NCBI RefSeq assembly: GCF_000485595.1
Contig: NW_014577363.1
Span: 7,489 to 46,136 of the forward strand
DNA from: Priapulus caudatus
Taxonomy: Eukaryota; Priapulida; Priapulimorpha; Priapulimorphida; Priapulidae
Reading direction: 5' to 3'
DNA: 38,648 nucleotides
Shown: positions 30,401 through 38,648 of the stretch, one piece after another
Position numbering within the stretch: position 1 is the first letter of the stretch
Layout of the letters: each line of letters starts with the position of its first letter
Notes under the pieces: generated by a model
Database searches by the model: none
What the model saw: the letters and a program-made list of their open reading frames with translations, nothing else
Told to the model about the DNA's origin: nothing
Made by a program: the position numbers and the translations under genes

Positions 30401-33400
30401 ACACACTGAGATACGCTGACCGAGCGCGTAAGATAAAGAATAAACCAATCATCAACAGAGACCCTCAGGCCGCCGAGGTGGCTAGACTCAGAGCCCTGGT
30501 ACGTGTCCCTCTGTGCGATGTCGTACAGTTCCCGTGTACTATGTTCCTGTTTCTTTTCAATATTTTCCTGCCCCTTATGTGAAAATAATGTGTCAAAAAA
30601 TGACAACAGTGGTTACTAAAGTTTTGTTTTAATTCATGTATTGCGAGGCGTAAACCCCTCTCACTGGCCCTCCTTTTCCATTCATGAATAACGTACTTTC
30701 TGATATTCCTGGGGGAACCCTGCTGAGATTCAGTAAGTTTAGTTGAATCAATGCATGATTGTTTGATTGTGATTGCTTATAATCAAGTTATGCATATTGC
30801 AGGTACAACAACTACAGGTGCAACTCATACAGAATGGTGGGAGCATAGGAACAGGAGGAGGAGATGGGTGAGTACTAGTCACAATGCCTCGTCCTGCTGT
30901 GATCCTCATCCATGCATGCATAGACAGTCCTCCAATTCATACTCTAGTATATTTATATTCACTATATATGGTGATTCAAGGGCCTTGAATATATATATCA
31001 CCATTAATAATGGTCGTTGGTATTCTTTAACTAAGTAATAATAATTTCAACTGAAACTATCAATGTTATTTTTGTTTGTCCATACTGAATGAAGACGTTT
31101 GAATCATTTGATGTGTAATATGTGATGTAGTCACATCCGTATTCTACTCACAGGGGCGGCCAAAGTGTCCAAAAGCTGCAAGAGAGGAACAGAGCTCTAG
31201 AGGTAAGACATGAGCATACGTAACAATCATTAAAATATATGGCATGGTATATCTTAGATTGTCTACGCGTAACGACGTAGCTCTCCACATTCAGCTGAGC
31301 ATAATGGTTTATCCTCTCCCAGCATGTCTGTATTGTGGCGCCATCTGTTGGCAGGAGGAGAATGAGAAGCTAGTGCAGGAGTTGCAATCATCGGTGGAGC
31401 AGACTCGCATGCTGTGTGAGAAGGTCATCATGGCGGAGGCCGCGCGAGACAAGATCAAGCTGAAGATCCAGGAGCTGAAGAAACAGACAGGGTGAGTCTC
31501 CTCTCGGACCAGCCCCTTAAACTGTCTGTCAACACTATTGCATATATCCGATTTTTTCTCCATGAAAAAGACTGTCTTCAGTACGTGTATTTGTATTTGA
31601 ATTACATGCAATAAAGATTTAATAATAATAACTATGTCATTGAGCATAATGAAACGGGTAATCATGGCCCATAATTCGATAAGTGCGTGCGTACCCATGA
31701 TACCACAGGGCCCGTCGTCACCTTGGCATGAGACGCTCATAGGGTCTATGTCCCCCAGGGTACTGCCGGAGCATACCCTGGGTACGGTCCGGTATACCGG
31801 AACGTACCCTGGTACCTTACTGATATGGTTAGGGTTAGGGAGTAGGCGTAGGCGACTCCCTAGACTCGTTAGTGTAGTAGGCGAGGTACGGTTCGGCATA
31901 TTAGATGGTACCAGGGTACGTTCCGGCAGTACCCTGGGGGACATAGACCCTCTCAGCGCATGAGACATGCCGAGACGCTCCATGAAACAACATCCTAGTG
32001 CGCGTACCTGACGCGCTGTTCTGCCTTGCTTATATATGTCATGGTTAATATTGTGAACGTCTTGCCTGCATGTCTGTAGGGTGGCTGTCAACATTCTCAA
32101 CGACACAACAGACAGTGAGGTGGCGAAGCAACAGCGAAGTCTAGTTGATGATCTGCAGACAAAGATAGCAGCGTTGGAGGTAAACATGCAACCACTCGCA
32201 TAACGCATGCTGTAATGCAGTGATTGCATGTTCTAAAACTTACCTTACTATTACAGTCTCAGTCAGTGCTGAATTTTATAGAGTGATGGTTAGTTTCTTA
32301 TGAATAAATTATCACTTATTATTCTCATGGTAATGTTATGCATGTAGATTATTGTGTAAGATACGAGCAGTAATAGTCGATTGCACGATAACATGATAAC
32401 CATAATATATTGTGAGTGAACCTGGTGTAAGTTAAGTTAGTATATTACACTAATCTCTGTTAATTTTTAAAATAATTATCTTGCTTCTTCATGCAGGATG
32501 AGGAGAGGCAAATTGAGGAAGAGGAGATAAACCTGTCCAATATGGAAGAACCAGAAGAAAACAAAAGGGTAAATAAAACCCCTAAAACTACACCTAATTA
32601 ATAAAGCTATACTTTTAGTTAATGCGCTATCATAACTACATGATTCTCGTCTCATGGATAAGTAAGTGTATAAATCCTTACTGCATCTGTACATAATTGG
32701 TTCTCTAACATTTCCTTCGGATGTGAATTGTTTTGAACCCCGGAATCGGTTGCTTCTATAATTTACAGCACAGTAATACCGATCGTAGGAAACCAAAGCG
32801 ACAAGAACGAAGAAGAACATGGCACTTCTTAAAATACAGTGATGATAAAACACATAAGATGTCCAACTTGATGAAAATTCAAATTGACCATCTACCTCGA
32901 TCTATAGAATTTCCACAACAGCTATAGAGGCTCCTTGTGGCATTTCTGTTGTGTAGTCATTATGTACATACGCTACTGTAAACATGTATGTATATATGCA
33001 GTTTGTGTCGTACCGACGGCAACGTATTAGCCAGCGAGCTGTGCAGCCGTGATTTGCACGGTCAGTTTTGAAACTGCACGGCCTAAAATATTGATACACG
33101 TACAAAAAAATTGCACTCCTAAATATGTTTTCTGCACTCGCACAATACTCACTCATTCCTGGCTAATACCCTGACCGACGGTGTTGCGTTCATTAGGCAT
33201 GGCTGGAAACGGAGGATGCTGGCGGCAACGATGGCGAGATGGTGAGTCCTAGCAAAGGTGTGGATGGCGTAGAGATGAACAAGGCTTACACGCTGCGGCA
33301 GGCCAAGCTCACCAGGGACCTGCGAGACCTGAACTCTGCGCTCGCGCTCAAGGAAGAGCTCGTCATGAAGGCTGCAATGAACGACGATCGCATGACGTCC

Positions 33401-34153
33401 ATCAGGAATAAGTACGACGTAAGTACCAGCGTTTCGTTTGCCGATATCGAGTACTATTTCATTTGTGCATGTATTACGTTCAACATTCAGCTTTTGCACG
33501 TATAGGAGCATCACGAGAAATCCTGCATGCGGCAGAATTTTTAGGTGATTGTCTTAAGTCTGCGTGTTTGTTTTTTATTGGGTTTCGTTTTTGTGGTATA
33601 GACGGCAGTGAATGGCCTTGAATCTGAGGTGGGGAAGTTGCAGAAGGAGAAAGATGGCCTCGTGCAGGAACTGAAGATAGCAAAGACCAACAAGGCTTGC
33701 AACAAGTAAGCTACAGCAGTCGTAGAAACAATTCCTGCTTGGCTCATCAGATTTCGTCATCTAAATTATTGATGAATGCGTGAGTCCCACAAACGGAAGT
33801 GGTGGAAACACTGTGATGTGTACAAAGTGTTGGAACTGCTTTGTAACGGTAAATATTAAAAGTGGATCATCATGAGAAATGATTGGCATTCTATAATTGA
33901 GTAAAATTTATTGTATTCGTTTATATCATATTCATAGAGTTAGCGAACAGAGAAGATTGAGGCTGAAGGAACTAGAGGCTCAGCTGGGTCAGGTGAAGAA
34001 GCGGTTGATGGAGCAGACAAAGATGCTGAGGCTGAAGGAACAGAGTGATAAGAAAGTTGAGCAGATGAAAAATGATGTGTTGGTGAGTTTTATTACACTA
34101 GGTATAGACGGGGGGGGGGGGCGGCTAGTACTTGCTCTTCTATTTTCTCACCA

Positions 34154-34192
<39 letters not shown>

Positions 34193-34250
34193 CTCTTCCG
34201 CTCTTCTCTTCGCTCTCTTCTTCTTTCTCTCTCCTCTCTGTCTCTCTCCT

Positions 34251-34291
<41 letters not shown>

Positions 34292-34298
34292 TCTCCTC

Positions 34299-34368
<70 letters not shown>

Positions 34369-37300
34369 CTCTCGCTCTCTTTCTCTTTCTCTTTTTCTCT
34401 CTCTCTCGTTCTCTCTCTCTCTTTCTTTCTCTCTCTGTCTCTCTCTCGTGTTTACTCCCTGCTATTGCTACCTGTTCTTTTCTACCTCCTGTTAGCTTCC
34501 CATTTCCTCTCTCTGACGACGCAGTCTTTACTTTCTCTCAGCAAATTAAGCAAATGCGAGTGAAGCTGATGAAACAGATGAAGGAGGAGGCGGACCAGTT
34601 CCGACTGTGGAAGCAGAAGAAGGAGAAGGGTTACGCAGCTGAAAGCACAGGATCGCAAGCGACTCTGTGATTACAAGAAGCTGGAGCGGCAGCATCAGTT
34701 ACAGACCTGCGTGCTGCGTAGGAAGACGGAGCAGGTAATTAATCATACACCTGTGCTCTGTGTACAGGTAATCATACACCTGTGCTCTGTGTACAGGTAA
34801 TCATACACATGTGTTCTGTGTACACCTGCATGTGTACAGCATCTCTACCCTTGTAGTATGAGTTATAATACACCTTTGTTCTGCATAGGATGGGTAACTG
34901 GGCCTGCATTAGTGGCTAGTTGTTGAATGGATTGCTCCCTAAATTTTCTTATTGTGCTGCAGTAAATAGCCGCGCAATGCATGTTGTAGTACCAATTAAT
35001 TGATAGCCATATGCTTTCATCTTGTAAACAGCACTGCATATTCGACGAGTGGACTCTCGTTCCGTGCGATGTTACGTTTAATGCTTATAACTAATTTATT
35101 GTAGGCAGCCGCAGCCACAAAGAGGCTGAGGGATGCGGTGTCGAAGCGGAGGGAGACGTCGAGGAAGATTGAACAGCCACTATCAGCAAATGACATCAAG
35201 AGTATTGGAACGAGGGTGAAGGTACGCTGTACCTGTATGCTGGATGTGCAGTGCGGTGGGGGGTGTACACGTGGTGAACAGTGTTGTGGAGAACACAGTT
35301 GTTTGTAAACTCTGCAGGGGTGCCAGTATTCCTACGTTTCATATTTGTCTTCTTTTTTTTTAATTTTCAAAGTCGCATTTTTTAAAGTCGCATGGGCTTG
35401 GCCGAAAGTAAAGCTGGCAAACCAAATAGGGGGACAAAGATAGCAGAAGTGGCTGCCATAGCTGTTTGATATTATCTAGTATGAATCTTACAACATCCAC
35501 AATACTGTGTGAACACACGCTACTGTACAACTTCATTCAGCTTAATGAGAGCGCTCCACTAAATATAGGTCTCCCATATAAATATATCACTATATATTTC
35601 AGAAAAAGATCCTGAAAACCCTTCAATATAAATTCCTCATTGACAGTCAGTCTGAAGCTTGAACCCCTGATGTGTGCAGCTGGTGTGTAAACGCCCAAAA
35701 AACATTCTCTTTTCTCGTGTGTTCTGCTGCAGGCGTGTCTGGGGGAACAACTCGATGTGCTGGTGAGCACACGTGAGGCTAAGAGACACCTGCAGTCTCT
35801 TCTGGACGACAGGAGAGAGCTGGCCGAACAGATGGCAGAGCTAAGGGGCAAGCTGCAGGCATGCGGGCCTGCGACGAAGGTAAACCAACCACACGCCAAC
35901 CCACCCACGCCGGGTCCCGACCTGTTTGTCCCAGATACTGCTTTGTGGTTGCCTTCCCACGAAATCTATGGCATATTTTTGCAGTGAATCTCAACTTTCT
36001 CTCTCTCTCGCTCAGCAGTGTTGTGCAATGGTCCAGTAAAAATATTTTAGAAGGGGCAGGATGCCTATAAGGTGTTTAGTACAAATTTTTGGTGGGTGTG
36101 AGATTAGACTTGGACTGTATGGACATAACGATGATTCGGTTTTCTCGTTGTAGAGACGTGCGTGGGAGGGTGGAGAGGATCTCGACACGAGTCAAGACAA
36201 GGCAGACATCAGGCAGCAGATAGCAGAGCTTCACGCCGATATGGAAACTAGGTATTGTAGCCAGCAGATGGCAGCACGGCGCACTCGCACAAAACTCACA
36301 CGTGAGGGTATTCAAGCAAATGTATTGCCAGCATCTTGGCCTATGCATTCCTGTCTCATTTGCGGCAGTTGTCTAATGGTCATAACGTTGGCTCATCATG
36401 TGGTTACAGTAGGGGAATCTGCAATGGTTACTCGTTAAAAAAAGTTTTGTCCAATTGGTAAAAAATCGATCAGCATTGACCATTCAAGCTGTGTTTAGTA
36501 TTTTCCCTCTTCTGTCTGAAATCGAAAACACCTGTTTCCCACGAAGCGGTTCAAACTGAATAGCTTTGTTGTTATCCACATGCTCTCTCCTTGTTGTTGT
36601 TATCTACATGCTCTCTCCTTGTTGTCATGCCTACACAGGAATGTACAGATCGCTGACATGCAGCAGAGACTTCTCGACCCAGAGCTTGATGACAAACGAC
36701 AGCAACGCTGGGACAGCATCACGACGATGGCCGAGGCGAAATGCGCGCTGAAATGGCTCATGCAGCAGGTAAACTCTCTTCTCAATCCTCCGCTGTTATC
36801 GGCATCCGATAGTCACATGCTGGTAGACACGACAGTGCATATACTATATCCGCACGCATGTATACTGCAGCAACATTGACACAAACATAAGTGCACTAGC
36901 TATAGACTATAGTCACATGGCTTTAGACATACATATACTATATCTATGCATACTGTAACTATATCACAGAAACATGTATATACTATACTAGTATAGATAA
37001 CTGTGTGTAGACATGCGTGTACATGTGTGGTGTACGGTAGTTAACTGAGCAAAGACAAGTATGTTATAGCTACACATACATAGCCATGTGTATACACCAG
37101 CCAGATGCCACCTTCCTAATAAGCCATATTGGAAAGTACCCGTCGCCATATTGAGATCAGATAAGAGTGGTGATAAGTTGCCTATATGTAACATATAGTT
37201 ACGATACTACTAGTCAAGGTTTTTGATCTATAATTCTCTTCACTAACATCGTACTTCAATTCACAGGTGCGTTTCTGTTTACACAAACATTTACAAATAT

Positions 37301-38455
37301 GGTCATTTGGGATATTTTGCAATGTTTGTGTTAATGCAAAAACTAAAAACGCACGAGTGTTTACATTAATCATGTACTTTCTGTAGCGCGCCTCGGCCAT
37401 TTTATCCCCCTTTTTCTATGACCTAAATAACGCAGCTGGACTTTCTGATATCACTAATGTTACCTGGTATATGTGTACAGGTGGTGGATGCGAGGCTGGA
37501 ATCAGGTAGAAACCTAGAGGTGAAGGAGAACTTGCAGGATAATCTCGACCAGACGGTGCTTGAGTGCGAGAGCCTGCAGAACCGCATGAAGGTTAACGAC
37601 AGGAAACACGAGGGCGTGCTGCTCACCACACAGCGTGACCACGAGGACAAGGTCAGTGCAAGGTCGCCAGATTGCCTACAGGGAATACATGTATACTTGT
37701 GAAACTTCTGTGTGTCTTGAGCATCGTAAAGAAATGATTGAGAGGATGTGTTTTTACTGTCAGGGGAGTTAAAGGTGACACGCTTGATGTACAAATTGGT
37801 TGATAGCAGTAAGCTAGTAGCACAGCAGCAGCATTTGGTTCGTTAGTATTGATCTGTAGTAAGAAATAAATTAGTTCTCAGCTGTCTTAATTCTTTATTG
37901 TTTCGCTGTGCGCCAGTCATTCTCGCAACATTTTCATATCTGGTTTCAGTTACTCTACCTTCTGAGGCAAATTCCAGCATCCTCCACAGAGAAGAAAGCC
38001 TCTCCCAAGACCAAGGATTTAATCCGCAAACTCAAATTCCAGGTATTTTATTGTTTGAATTCTCATACATCAAGTTAACAAGCTGTACATTGTACAAACT
38101 ATGTGCGTATAACACTTCGACCAAAAACAACACGCGGTCCTCAGTATTTATCGTTGTTCGCTCTCTAGTTTAGGTGCTCTTGATCTCACCCTGCTCTCAA
38201 GTCAGATCGTCGCATTTGCCAGTAAATTACTCATTTACATTGTTTGCGTATTCGCTCTCGTTACCATGGTTACAGGCGACTGAGATCGAGAAGCTCGGGG
38301 GTCTTCACGAGCAGCTGGTGAGCAAGGATCATGAGCTGGCTGACGTTCAACACAAGCTGAGCGTCGCTAAGCTGTACAGCAGCAAGAAGATGCCGCTGAT
38401 GCCGCCGCTCATGCCTGACGACAACGCTTCCCCGGACCTGCAGCCTCCGCGAAAG
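27291..38455 (+). CDS. KIF4: Chromokinesin KIF4 (kinesin-4), 24 coding exons, 3' end outside window
   Basis: The exons listed below join to about 1032 codons. The N-terminal 340 residues are a complete kinesin motor: P-loop GQTGSGKT 91-98, switch I NTTSSRSH 206-213, switch II DLAGSE 239-244, and the neck start KIKNKPI. The remainder is coiled-coil stalk matching KIF4 segment by segment (for example [67 protein letters not shown]). KIF4 is a plus-end-directed motor on chromosome arms and the anaphase midzone, where it works with PRC1 and condensin. The cysteine-rich tail expected at the C terminus is beyond 38648. All junctions are GT-AG and all phases agree, except for a frameshift in coding exon 17. 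Confidence 0.96.
27618..27732 (+). CDS. KIF4: KIF4 coding exon 2 (residues 44-81)
   Basis: After TTTCAACAG. Codes [20 protein letters not shown] and on to LIAGLFK, the F-T-Y-D-x-V motor segment. Ends before GTAAAT, phase 1. Confidence 0.94.
27980..28164 (+). CDS. KIF4: KIF4 coding exon 3 (residues 82-143): P-loop
   Basis: Codes [20 protein letters not shown] and continues to RVSFLE. Contains the ATP-binding P-loop (residues 91-98). Ends before GTACGG, phase 0. Confidence 0.96.
28348..28434 (+). CDS. KIF4: KIF4 coding exon 4 (residues 144-172)
   Basis: Codes [20 protein letters not shown] and EDPENNGIK, the conserved N-E-x-x-D-L-L segment of the motor. Phase 0 on both sides. Confidence 0.94.
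28435..28973 (+). other. KIF4 intron between coding exons 4 and 5
   Basis: 539 bp without a recognisable repeat or exon. Confidence 0.75.
28974..29137 (+). CDS. KIF4: KIF4 coding exon 5 (residues 173-226): switch I
   Basis: I chose the acceptor GTGTAG at 28973, because IAGLSE then matches the IVGLTE segment of KIF4; an inner CAG at 28980 would lose two residues and break the phase. Contains NTTSSRSH. Ends before GTACGC, phase 2. Confidence 0.93.
29295..29389 (+). CDS. KIF4: KIF4 coding exon 6 (residues 227-258): switch II
   Basis: Codes [20 protein letters not shown] and RFKEG, with the DLAGSE switch II. Phase 2 in, phase 1 out. Confidence 0.96.
29390..30322 (+). other. KIF4 introns flanking coding exon 7
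   Basis: Apart from coding exon 7 (29753-29872), no exon, repeat family or RNA recognised in these two introns. Confidence 0.7.
29753..29872 (+). CDS. KIF4: KIF4 coding exon 7 (residues 259-298)
   Basis: Codes [20 protein letters not shown] and [14 protein letters not shown], the microtubule-binding helix region. Ends before GTGAGT, phase 1. Confidence 0.96.
30323..30498 (+). CDS. KIF4: KIF4 coding exon 8 (residues 299-357): end of motor and neck
   Basis: Codes [20 protein letters not shown] then [20 protein letters not shown] and KPIINRDPQ. This is the last motor strand and the neck linker. Phase 0 out. Confidence 0.96.
30803..30867 (+). CDS. KIF4: KIF4 coding exon 9 (residues 358-378)
   Basis: Codes [21 protein letters not shown], matching the Q-Q-L-Q-V-L-L segment after the KIF4 neck. 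Ends before GTGAGT, phase 2. Confidence 0.9.
30968..31004. repeat. Small inverted repeat in KIF4 intron
   Basis: ATGGTGATTCAAGG pairs with CCTTGAAT and, after a TA-rich bulge, ATCACCAT. It resembles the palindromes on the nephrin side in size but lacks their ATCARGAGY ends. Confidence 0.75.
31154..31202 (+). CDS. KIF4: KIF4 coding exon 10 (residues 379-395, 49 nt)
   Basis: A small exon coding [16 protein letters not shown] between a CACAG acceptor and GTAAGA. Its phases (2 in, 0 out) and coiled-coil heptads fit the neighbours. Confidence 0.87.
31355..31491 (+). CDS. KIF4: KIF4 coding exon 11 (residues 396-440)
   Basis: Codes [20 protein letters not shown] and onwards to [12 protein letters not shown], coiled coil matching the E-E-N-E-K-L segment of KIF4. 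Ends before GTGAGT, phase 2. Confidence 0.92.
31492..32079 (+). other. KIF4 intron containing MITE copy 2
   Basis: A 588-bp intron, over a third of it the inverted-repeat element at 31742-31950. Flanking exons are unaffected. Confidence 0.9.
31742..31950. mobile_element. MITE, copy 2 (209 bp, inverted relative to copy 1)
   Basis: It has the same GGGTCTATGTCCCCCAGGGT termini as 26870-27149, with one arm shortened. The interior shares GACTCCCTAGACTCGTTAGT and a short GGTTAGGGTTAGGG, confirming common origin and opposite orientation. Similarity extends a few bases past the termini on both sides (CTGAGA and ATGAGC), so the true element may be slightly longer. Confidence 0.92.
32080..32179 (+). 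CDS. KIF4: KIF4 coding exon 12 (residues 441-474)
   Basis: Codes [20 protein letters not shown] and [13 protein letters not shown], coiled coil. Acceptor CTGTAG, donor GTAAAC, phase 0 out. Confidence 0.9.
32497..32568 (+). CDS. KIF4: KIF4 coding exon 13 (residues 475-498)
   Basis: Codes [24 protein letters not shown], acidic and low in complexity. Phase 0 on both sides with a good acceptor (TTCATGCAG). The acidic composition gives weak family support, so confidence is lower. Confidence 0.8.
32569..33196 (+). other. KIF4 intron between coding exons 13 and 14
   Basis: 628 bp. An open frame at 32733-32927 follows an acceptor-like TTTACAG but has no phase-compatible donor; see rejected items. 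Confidence 0.75.
33197..33418 (+). CDS. KIF4: KIF4 coding exon 14 (residues 499-572)
   Basis: Begins [14 protein letters not shown] and includes [26 protein letters not shown], closely matching the A-L-R-Q-A-Q segment of KIF4. Ends KYD before GTAAGT, phase 0. Confidence 0.94.
33602..33705 (+). CDS. KIF4: KIF4 coding exon 15 (residues 573-606)
   Basis: Codes [20 protein letters not shown] then [14 protein letters not shown]. Matches the E-L-E-x-E-V-x-x-L-Q-K-E-K segment of KIF4. Ends before GTAAGC, phase 2. Confidence 0.94.
33938..34082 (+). CDS. KIF4: KIF4 coding exon 16 (residues 607-655)
   Basis: Codes [20 protein letters not shown] and [20 protein letters not shown], then VEQMKNDVL. Strong KIF4 stalk match. 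Ends before GTGAGT, phase 0. Confidence 0.95.
34152..34448 (+). repeat. (CT)n microsatellite in KIF4 intron
   Basis: About 300 bases of imperfect CT/CTCTT, preceded by a poly-G run at 34109-34120. It lies between coding exons 16 and 17. Confidence 0.95.
34542..34734 (+). CDS. KIF4: KIF4 coding exon 17 (residues 656-720), frameshifted
   Basis: Reads [20 protein letters not shown] and RLWKQKKEK in frame, then shifts near 34629 and would stop at 34668-34670. From 34630 another frame continues the KIF4 match ([12 protein letters not shown], then LRRKTEQ) to the donor at 34735. Exon length is 193; 195 would keep phase 0 on both sides, and the homologous position has one extra Glu, so two bases appear to be missing. 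Assembly error or a true lesion cannot be separated here. Confidence 0.9.
34735..34815 (+). repeat. Tandem repeat starting at a splice donor
   Basis: Nearly three units of about 30 bp: GTAATCATACACCTGTGCTC then TGTGTACAG. Each unit begins with a GTAAT after CAG, so the true donor at 34735 is followed by two donor look-alikes, each also preceded by an acceptor-like TGTACAG. Confidence 0.9.
35105..35221 (+). CDS. KIF4: KIF4 coding exon 18 (residues 721-759)
   Basis: Codes [20 protein letters not shown] and on to SIGTRVK, matching the A-A-N-K-R-L-K-D-A-L segment and the following A-R-V-K of KIF4. Phase 0 on both sides. Confidence 0.95.
35222..35732 (+). other. KIF4 intron between coding exons 18 and 19
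   Basis: 511 bp. A short direct repeat AAGTCGCAT at about 35370 and 35385 is the only structure seen. Confidence 0.75.
35733..35879 (+). CDS. KIF4: KIF4 coding exon 19 (residues 760-808)
   Basis: Codes [40 protein letters not shown] in sequence, a strong match to the S-T-E-E-A-K-R-H-L segment. Ends ATK before GTAAAC, phase 0. Confidence 0.95.
36154..36251 (+). CDS. KIF4: KIF4 coding exon 20 (residues 809-841)
   Basis: Codes [20 protein letters not shown] and [12 protein letters not shown]. The family match is moderate, but the K-x-I-x-Q-I-x-x-L pattern and the phases fit. Phase 2 out. Confidence 0.9.
36252..36638 (+). other. KIF4 intron between coding exons 20 and 21
   Basis: 387 bp. It ends with a 23-24 bp direct duplication (ACATGCTCTCTCCTTGTTGT near 36579 and 36607) just upstream of the acceptor. 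Confidence 0.8.
36639..36768 (+). CDS. KIF4: KIF4 coding exon 21 (residues 841-884)
   Basis: Codes [20 protein letters not shown] and [23 protein letters not shown]. This is one of the most recognisable KIF4 stalk segments. Phase 0 out. Confidence 0.96.
36769..37480 (+). other. KIF4 intron, no further feature
   Basis: About 0.7 kb, AT-rich with repeated CTATA and TGTAGACA-like motifs. No exon or mobile element recognised. Confidence 0.7.
37481..37651 (+). CDS. KIF4: KIF4 coding exon 22 (residues 885-941)
   Basis: Codes [20 protein letters not shown] and continues to [11 protein letters not shown], coiled coil. Acceptor GTGTACAG, donor GTCAGT. Phase 0 on both sides. Confidence 0.92.
37950..38042 (+). 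CDS. KIF4: KIF4 coding exon 23 (residues 942-972)
   Basis: Codes [31 protein letters not shown]; the L-Y-L-L start matches KIF4. Phase 0 on both sides. Confidence 0.9.
38276..38455 (+). CDS. KIF4: KIF4 coding exon 24 (residues 973-1032), last in window
   Basis: Codes [20 protein letters not shown] and continues to LQPPRK before GTAAGC, phase 0. The Met/Pro-rich end ([13 protein letters not shown]) lies where the KIF4 coiled coil gives way to the tail. The Cys-rich domain should follow to the right. Confidence 0.9.
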
Positions 38456-38648
38456 GTAAGCGCACGCACACGTTCAACGACCGTCTGTCATTTAAGAGCT
38501 CACAGGCGACAGGAGTCGCCGCTTAAGATAACCGATACGATGTGATTCGTTAAATGGTAGGCAGTGTTTTGAAATTCTGCCACTAGCGATTACCAATTTT
38601 ATTTATGTTCTGAAATTCATGATCTTTATTTTATGACATTTATTAAAT

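Noticed and set aside
31605-31635. AATAAA followed by TAATAATAATAA as a LINE tail
   Set aside because: Too short, no upstream element body, and inside an otherwise ordinary KIF4 intron.
32733-32927. Possible extra KIF4 exon coding [16 protein letters not shown] and more
   Set aside because: It has an acceptor-like site, but the only donor before its stop is out of phase with coding exon 14, and joining exon 13 directly to exon 14 is phase 0 and fits the family.
33506-33545. Possible micro-exon coding [12 protein letters not shown]
   Set aside because: The frame hits TAG at the donor, and coding exons 14 and 15 already join seamlessly across the KIF4 alignment.

Overview
This is animal nuclear DNA: a repeat-rich 11 kb flank followed by two intron-containing genes arranged head to head. 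Spliced genes with GT-AG introns, long tri- and dinucleotide microsatellites, many foldback elements and short TTAGGG-type arrays fit a non-arthropod invertebrate, probably marine. I cannot place the phylum from this window. There are no RNA genes, CRISPR arrays or prokaryotic features that I can support.

Gene 1 (minus strand, 25968 to 11215) is a nephrin / Sticks-and-stones-type cell-adhesion receptor. I assembled it from six coding exons whose splice sites and reading phases all agree: 22937-25968, 21148-21218, 17491-17637, 15787-15966, 12107-12505 and 11215-11591. The model gives 1401 residues: signal peptide, nine Ig-like units, one fibronectin III domain, one membrane span and a tyrosine-rich cytoplasmic tail. 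Almost the whole ectodomain lies in one 3 kb, GC-rich, intronless exon.

Gene 2 (plus strand, 27291 to beyond the right edge) is the chromokinesin KIF4, assembled from 24 coding exons (about 1032 codons in the window). It has the complete kinesin motor and most of the coiled-coil stalk; the cysteine-rich tail lies outside. Coding exon 17 carries a frameshift equivalent to a 2-base deletion near 34629, which may be an assembly error.

Layout: 1-11214 has no recognisable gene. It holds two copies of a CAG-rich dispersed repeat of about 1.1-1.2 kb, simple repeats and palindromes. 11215-25968 is the nephrin-like gene, with introns full of inverted repeats, a minisatellite and one assembly gap. 25969-27290 is the shared divergent promoter interval, which also holds a miniature inverted-repeat transposon. 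27291-38648 is KIF4, with a second copy of that transposon in one intron.

The most unusual property of the window is its density of inverted repeats, from perfect 24-40 bp palindromes to foldbacks of 380-615 bp. Many of the short ones end in a common motif, ATCA(A/G)GAG(C/T), and several are nested inside larger foldbacks. Four are packed into the 1.7 kb first intron of the nephrin-like gene, so its pre-mRNA should contain very long hairpins. The two genes have no obvious shared function (cell adhesion and mitotic chromosome/spindle work); what they share is the promoter interval.
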